Assembly: GCA_910585645.1 (NCBI GenBank)
Contig: CAJUFP010000150.1
Location: 1 to 9,246, forward strand
Direction of reading: 5' to 3'
Length of the DNA stretch: 9,246 bases
Source of the DNA: an uncultured Hungatella sp.
Lineage (GTDB): Bacteria; Bacillota; Clostridia; Lachnospirales; Lachnospiraceae
Numbering within the stretch: position 1 is the first letter of the stretch; the number at the start of each line of letters is the position of its first letter. Positions 7,444-9,246 of this stretch are shown here, in pieces. The translations under genes were made by a program, and so were the position numbers. The notes under the pieces were generated by a model. It had not been told where the DNA came from. It made no database searches and saw only the letters and a program-made list of their open reading frames with translations.

Positions 7444-8382
7444 TTAATCCGAAAGCGGCCGAAACACCACTTTGGGCATAAGCTCCTGTATCACCTGATA
7501 TTCCGCGGCCTGCGTGCCGCTGCACATTACATTGGCCGCTCCTGTGGCTGTGGACAACCGGACGGTCTCCTCTAAGCTCATGCCCGACTCCTCCGCAAAT
7601 GCCAGAGCCGCAACCACGCTGTCCCCGGCGCCCACCGTACTGCCTACGGTTACCTTCAGCCCCTGGGCGTAGATGGTGGCATCCTTTGTCACATAGAGAG
7701 CCCCGTCCCCTCCCATGGACACCACTACTTTCTCCACTCCGTAGTCTTTCATCAATTTCCTGGCTGCCGCCGCCAATTCTTGGGGCGTCTTTAAGTTTTT
7801 TCCCATGAGCCTGGAAATCTCATGGTTGTTTGGTTTGATCAGATAGGGCGCCGCCTTAAGCCCCTCCATCAAAAGTTCTCCGTCCGCATCCAGAATCGTT
7901 TTAACCCCTGCCTCCCTGCAGGATCTCACCCAGGTTTCGTATGTATTCTTCGGCGCCCCCTTGGGCAGGCTTCCCGCCATAACCACGATGTCGTTCTTAT
8001 GAAACTTCGCCAATAATTCTTTTAAAAAGCCCTCCAAAAATCCTTCCGTAACCGTAAGCCCCGGTTCATTGATGTCCGTATTGGTGTGCAGGACCTTATC
8101 CACAACCTTCAGATTGGTACGGGTTTCCCCGTCCACAAAGCTAAAGAGTGTTTCAAGCCCCATCTCCTTTAACGCCGACAAAATGGTTTTCCCTGTACCC
8201 CCGCCAAGAATCCCTGCCGCAATACTCTTTCCTCCCAGTTTGTCGATCACCTTGGAGACATTGATGCCCTTTCCCCCCGGATCTATCCTCATAGCAGTGA
8301 TGCGATTCACGCTGTCAACAGCAAACGACGGAATCTCCACTGTCTTATCCAGAGCCGGGTTAAGCGTTACTGTGTAGATCAT
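7444..8382 (-). CDS. pfkB: PfkB-family hexose kinase, 1-phosphofructokinase type
   Basis: A 312-residue cytoplasmic kinase of the ribokinase/PfkB fold, the same length as E. coli FruK. Family blocks: TLNPALDKTVEI near the start, PGGKGINVS (35-43) for sugar binding, TRTNLKV as in 1-phosphofructokinases, AGSLPKG (136-142), and the ATP/catalytic motif GAGDS (251-255) with Asp254 as the base. It should add phosphate to C6 of a ketose 1-phosphate, giving fructose 1,6-bisphosphate from fructose 1-phosphate. Tagatose-6-phosphate kinase (LacC) is a close relative and cannot be excluded. The start ATG at 8382 follows AAAGGAG by 8 bases. The in-frame ATG at 8412 would put that ribosome site inside the gene. 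It is the first gene of the operon, so the operon can make the kinase before the toxic sugar phosphate builds up. Confidence 0.92.
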   Translation of the reverse strand: MIYTVTLNPALDKTVEIPSFAVDSVNRITAMRIDPGGKGINVSKVIDKLGGKSIAAGILGGGTGKTILSALKEMGLETLFSFVDGETRTNLKVVDKVLHTNTDINEPGLTVTEGFLEGFLKELLAKFHKNDIVVMAGSLPKGAPKNTYETWVRSCREAGVKTILDADGELLMEGLKAAPYLIKPNNHEISRLMGKNLKTPQELAAAARKLMKDYGVEKVVVSMGGDGALYVTKDATIYAQGLKVTVGSTVGAGDSVVAALAFAEESGMSLEETVRLSTATGAANVMCSGTQAAEYQVIQELMPKVVFRPLSD

Positions 8383-8395
8383 AGCTCCCTCTCCT

Positions 8396-8419
8396 TTGAC
8401 TTGTTGTTTCAACAGTCAA
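8396..8419 (-). promoter_or_regulatory. Leader hairpin next to the ribosome site of the kinase gene
   Basis: On the minus-strand RNA, TTGACT-GTTG pairs with CAAC-AGTCAA (one bulged base at 8402) around an AAA loop. The arms are plus-strand 8414-8419 with 8396-8401, and 8410-8413 with 8403-8406. The 3' arm ends within AAAGGAG, so the fold touches the ribosome site. It also contains one copy of the TGTTTCAACA repeat, so the same bases could be a DNA operator instead. Confidence 0.5.
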
Positions 8420-8435
8420 TATTTTTGTTTCAACA
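8405..8435 (-). promoter_or_regulatory. Direct repeat TGTTTCAACA, candidate operator
   Basis: The 10-mer TGTTTCAACA occurs at 8405-8414 and again at 8426-8435 on the plus strand, 21 bp apart, which is two helical turns. Both copies lie just downstream of the predicted start of the kinase operon. Further TTTCAA/TTTCGA cores occur at 8482, 8502 and 8515. The DeoR-family regulator of this operon is the obvious candidate binder; this is inferred from position and repetition only. Confidence 0.5.
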
Positions 8436-8446
8436 TTTACAACCCT

Positions 8447-8475
8447 ATAATAGCAACATTTTATGCCTTTGTCAA
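8447..8475 (-). promoter_or_regulatory. Promoter of the hexitol operon
   Basis: On the minus strand the consensus TTGACA (8470-8475) is 17 bases from TATTAT (8447-8452). Transcription should start near 8440, leaving a leader of about 57 bases before the kinase ATG. TTTC(A/G)A motifs flank it on both sides, so it is probably repressed in the absence of substrate. Confidence 0.88.
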
Positions 8476-8540
8476 CTGTTATTTCAAAAGTTTTATTGTT
8501 TTTTCGAAAATTTATTTCGATACACTTCCGGGCAGCAGTC

Positions 8541-8585
8541 AAAAAGGGCTGACCACCGCTGTATTCACCCCAGCGACGGTCAGCC
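8541..8585 (-). terminator. Leftward Rho-independent terminator
   Basis: GGCTGACC (8547-8554) pairs with GGTCAGCC (8578-8585), and CGCTG (8557-8561) with CAGCG (8571-8575), leaving a 9-base loop. On the minus strand the stem is followed by TTTTT (8541-8545). No gene directly to its right needs it, so it may be a second, backup stop behind the tRNA whose fragment lies at 8711-8731, shielding the hexitol promoter from read-through. Confidence 0.75.
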
Positions 8586-8614
8586 TCTTTCTTAATTTGG
8601 CTTTACCATGTCTT

Positions 8615-8644
8615 TATTCACCTGTATTCGTTTGTATTCATCTG
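8615..8644. repeat. Three tandem 10-bp repeats, consensus TATTCRYYTG
   Basis: The units are TATTCACCTG (8615-8624), TATTCGTTTG (8625-8634) and TATTCATCTG (8635-8644). A related TATTCACC lies in the loop of the neighbouring terminator (8562-8569). The period equals about one helical turn. The function is unknown; a phased protein-binding array is one possibility. Confidence 0.7.
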
Positions 8645-8662
8645 TAGTAAAGGACACAACGC

Positions 8663-8710
8663 AAAAAATGGGAAGTCCCTGACTTTTTAGGACTTCCCAC
8701 TTATTTTTTA
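8663..8710. terminator. Bidirectional Rho-independent terminator
   Basis: TGGGAAGTCC (8669-8678) and GGACTTCCCA (8690-8699) form a perfect 10-bp stem with an 11-base loop. AAAAAA at 8663-8668 gives a T run leftward, and CTTATTTTTTA at 8700-8710 gives one rightward. Leftward, it sits 11 bases after the 3' end of the tRNA fragment, as the terminator of the original tRNA gene would. The stem matches the terminator at 3343-3369. Confidence 0.88.
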
Positions 8711-8731
8711 AGAGCGAGACGGGATTCGAAC
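8711..8731 (-). mobile_element. 3' fragment of a tRNA gene, probable attachment-site core of an integrated element
   Basis: On the minus strand the 21 bases read as the end of a tRNA: last base of the T-stem 5' arm, T-loop TTCGAAT, T-stem 3' arm CCCGT, acceptor strand CTCGCTC, and discriminator T. Upstream of this, the bases no longer fit a tRNA (AAA where the T-stem needs GG). A terminator follows at 8699-8663. This is what remains on the far side when an element with a tyrosine recombinase inserts at a tRNA 3' end. Chromosome would lie to the left and the element to the right, with the rebuilt tRNA beyond the window. The tRNA identity cannot be read from this piece. Confidence 0.7.
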
Positions 8732-8778
8732 TTTAGCAAGGTCTAAAAACCCAATAAAATTAGAGGAGAATGCACACT

Positions 8779-8805
8779 GTCTATCGTGCGTCTACAATCT
8801 GTCTA
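8779..8805. repeat. Three GTCTA repeats at 11-bp spacing, possible recombinase arm sites
   Basis: GTCTA occurs at 8779-8783, 8790-8794 and 8801-8805, the last two followed by C (GTCTAC). Regular spacing of one helical turn about 50-75 bp inside the att-like core fits arm-type integrase or excisionase sites. The motif is short, so chance is not excluded, and no recombinase gene is in view. Confidence 0.45.
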
Positions 8806-8854
8806 CAGTTCATTTCATATCCTTCCAGAGTACGATTTACTATTTTATTTGTTC

Positions 8855-8883
8855 TTGTATAAAGCCCTCTTTCATGCTATACT
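8855..8883 (+). promoter_or_regulatory. Promoter of the toxin gene
   Basis: TTGTAT (8855-8860) and TATACT (8878-8883) are 17 bases apart, and TGC before the -10 makes it an extended -10 promoter. Transcription should start near 8890, giving a leader of about 66 bases. Confidence 0.75.
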
Positions 8884-8919
8884 ATTTCCCAGAAAACAAC
8901 CGTGTTACAAGGTGGTAAG

Positions 8920-8947
8920 CCTCCCTAAACTTGCAAAAGAGGGGAGG
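8920..8947 (+). promoter_or_regulatory. Leader hairpin hiding the toxin ribosome site
   Basis: CCTCCC (8920-8925) is a perfect complement of GGGAGG (8942-8947), the core of the toxin ribosome site, with a 16-base loop. This would keep the toxin mRNA poorly translated, as is known for several type I toxins. Confidence 0.6.
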
Positions 8948-8955
8948 TGGTGCAG

Positions 8956-9051
8956 ATGAGTACCTACGAAGTATTGACATTATTAATGCTATTCGGAACG
9001 TTTCTTGTCGCATTGCTTGCCTACATAGATAGGAACAACAAGCGAAAATAA
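8956..9051 (+). CDS. Putative holin-like toxin, type I toxin-antitoxin system
   Basis: A 31-residue peptide too short for ordinary gene finding. It opens with MSTYEVLTLLMLFGTF and ends in DRNNKRK: a single membrane segment (about residues 6-24) with a positively charged tail. This opening (M-S-x-Y-E-x-L-x-L) is typical of the putative holin-like toxin family of Firmicutes, related in style to TxpA and BsrG of Bacillus subtilis. Such peptides insert in the membrane and stop growth when not repressed. GGGGAGG sits 8 bases before the ATG. The locus has its own promoter, a leader that hides the ribosome site, and an antisense RNA overlapping its 3' end, so it is a complete type I unit. It lies inside the element that appears to begin at 8731, where it may serve to retain that element. 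Confidence 0.85.
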   Translation: MSTYEVLTLLMLFGTFLVALLAYIDRNNKRK

Positions 9052-9139
9052 ATAAGCCTACCTTGTCACTTGCCCGGTGAAGGTAGGCTTATAAGCTATA
9101 CTGGAGGTCAACCACTTTGTGGGCGGTTGTTTTCCCTAT
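9045..9139 (-). ncRNA. Antisense RNA antitoxin of the holin-like toxin
   Basis: A minus-strand promoter (9146-9174) should start an RNA near 9139. It would end at a strong hairpin: ATAAGCCTACCTT (9052-9064) pairs perfectly with AAGGTAGGCTTAT (9080-9092), followed on the minus strand by TTATTTT (9045-9051). The product is about 95 bases. It is fully complementary to the 3' end of the toxin mRNA, from the last codons to its terminator, the same layout as RatA/txpA and SR4/bsrG. It should pair with the toxin mRNA and trigger its decay or block its translation. Confidence 0.7.
9109..9136 (+). terminator. Terminator of the toxin mRNA
   Basis: CAACC (9109-9113) and GGTTG (9125-9129) form a stem, or alternatively CCAC/GTGG (9112-9115 with 9119-9122), followed by TTTT (9130-9133). 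It is modest in strength. The strong hairpin at 9052-9092 may also limit the 3' end. The same GGTTGTTTT bases are complementary to the start of the mRNA. Confidence 0.6.
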
Positions 9140-9145
9140 GTTTAT

Positions 9146-9174
9146 AATATAGCACATTCTGTGAAAGAATTCAA
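9146..9174 (-). promoter_or_regulatory. Promoter of the antisense RNA
   Basis: On the minus strand TTGAAT (9169-9174) and TATATT (9146-9151) are separated by 17 bases. The promoter faces the toxin gene and is closer to consensus at its -35 (TTGAAT) than the toxin promoter (TTGTAT), as expected for an antitoxin RNA that must be in excess. Confidence 0.75.
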
Positions 9175-9246
9175 GATTTTTGTTTCTTCCATCAGCACTG
9201 ACGATTAAATTTTTCTTCTGCACAACCAAAGCCCTATATTCATATT
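9175..9246. other. Right edge, no feature recognised
   Basis: AT-rich sequence beyond the antisense promoter. A minus-strand frame stays open from the window edge to a stop at 9092 but runs through the antisense RNA and toxin terminator. It shows no family signature, so I do not call it a gene. Confidence 0.5.

Larger units (their letters stand above)
8383..8955. other. 573-base gene-free stretch between the sugar operon and the toxin gene
   Basis: No credible coding sequence is seen here on either strand. The stretch holds, from left to right: the kinase leader hairpin and promoter with repeat motifs, a leftward terminator, a 10-bp tandem repeat, a bidirectional terminator, a tRNA 3' fragment, three GTCTA repeats, and the promoter and leader of the toxin gene. 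Each is listed separately. Confidence 0.75.

Noticed and set aside
8360..8542. A 60-residue minus-strand frame across the kinase promoter.
   Set aside because: It covers the promoter, repeats and ribosome site of the kinase gene, lacks a ribosome site, and resembles no family.
8547..8646. A CRISPR array suggested by the repeated TATTC units.
   Set aside because: The units are 10 bp without spacers, only three in number, and there are no cas genes.
8711..8731. A complete second tRNA gene on the minus strand.
   Set aside because: Only the T-loop and 3' strand are present. Bases upstream do not form the T-stem, anticodon or D arms.
9092..9244. A minus-strand frame open from the window edge that could be the end of a gene entering from the right.
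   Set aside because: It runs through the antisense promoter, the antisense RNA and the toxin terminator, and has no recognisable motif. The RNA elements explain this sequence better.

Overview
The window looks like chromosomal DNA of a Gram-positive gut anaerobe of the Clostridia, probably Lachnospiraceae. The evidence is strong GGAGG ribosome binding sites, TTG/GTG starts, moderate GC with AT-rich control regions, and gene families typical of that group. The lineage is inferred from style and content, not from a marker gene. Every gene from 1 to about 8440 reads leftward (minus strand). Only the small toxin gene at the right edge reads rightward.

Region 1 (1-3300) is a housekeeping-like operon read right to left. 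It runs from a promoter at 3265-3293 through a VanZ-family membrane protein, tRNA pseudouridine synthase TruA (ATGA overlap), a six-helix cation diffusion facilitator with a duplicated cytoplasmic domain, and an ECF-type sigma factor with no anti-sigma gene beside it. A tRNA-Gln(CUG) with its own strong promoter follows; its last base lies outside the window.

Region 2 (3334-8520) is a four-gene sugar-alcohol operon: PfkB-family 1-phosphofructokinase-like kinase, SorE-like zinc dehydrogenase, DeoR-family regulator and a mannitol-type PTS EIICBA, closed by a Rho-independent terminator. A near-consensus promoter and TTTC(A/G)A repeats precede it. The gene set suggests uptake and phosphorylation of a hexitol, oxidation next to the phosphorylated carbon to a ketose 1-phosphate (fructose 1-phosphate if the substrate is mannitol), then phosphorylation to the 1,6-bisphosphate. 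That differs from the classical MtlD route through fructose 6-phosphate. Hairpins lie in the leader and in two intergenic gaps, and the last two genes appear to start at TTG in matching contexts.

Region 3 (8521-8710) holds no gene. It has a leftward terminator, a phased 10-bp repeat, and a bidirectional terminator with the same stem as the terminator at 3343-3369.

Region 4 (8711-9246) looks like the end of an integrated mobile element. A 21-base 3' fragment of a tRNA, still followed by a terminator, abuts unrelated DNA carrying three GTCTA repeats at 11-bp spacing. Beyond it is a compact type I toxin-antitoxin locus: a 31-residue holin-like toxin with its own promoter and a hidden ribosome binding site, and a convergent antisense RNA with promoter and terminator. 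The first bases of the toxin mRNA are complementary over 11 bp to its 3' end. This locus is the most interesting structure here.
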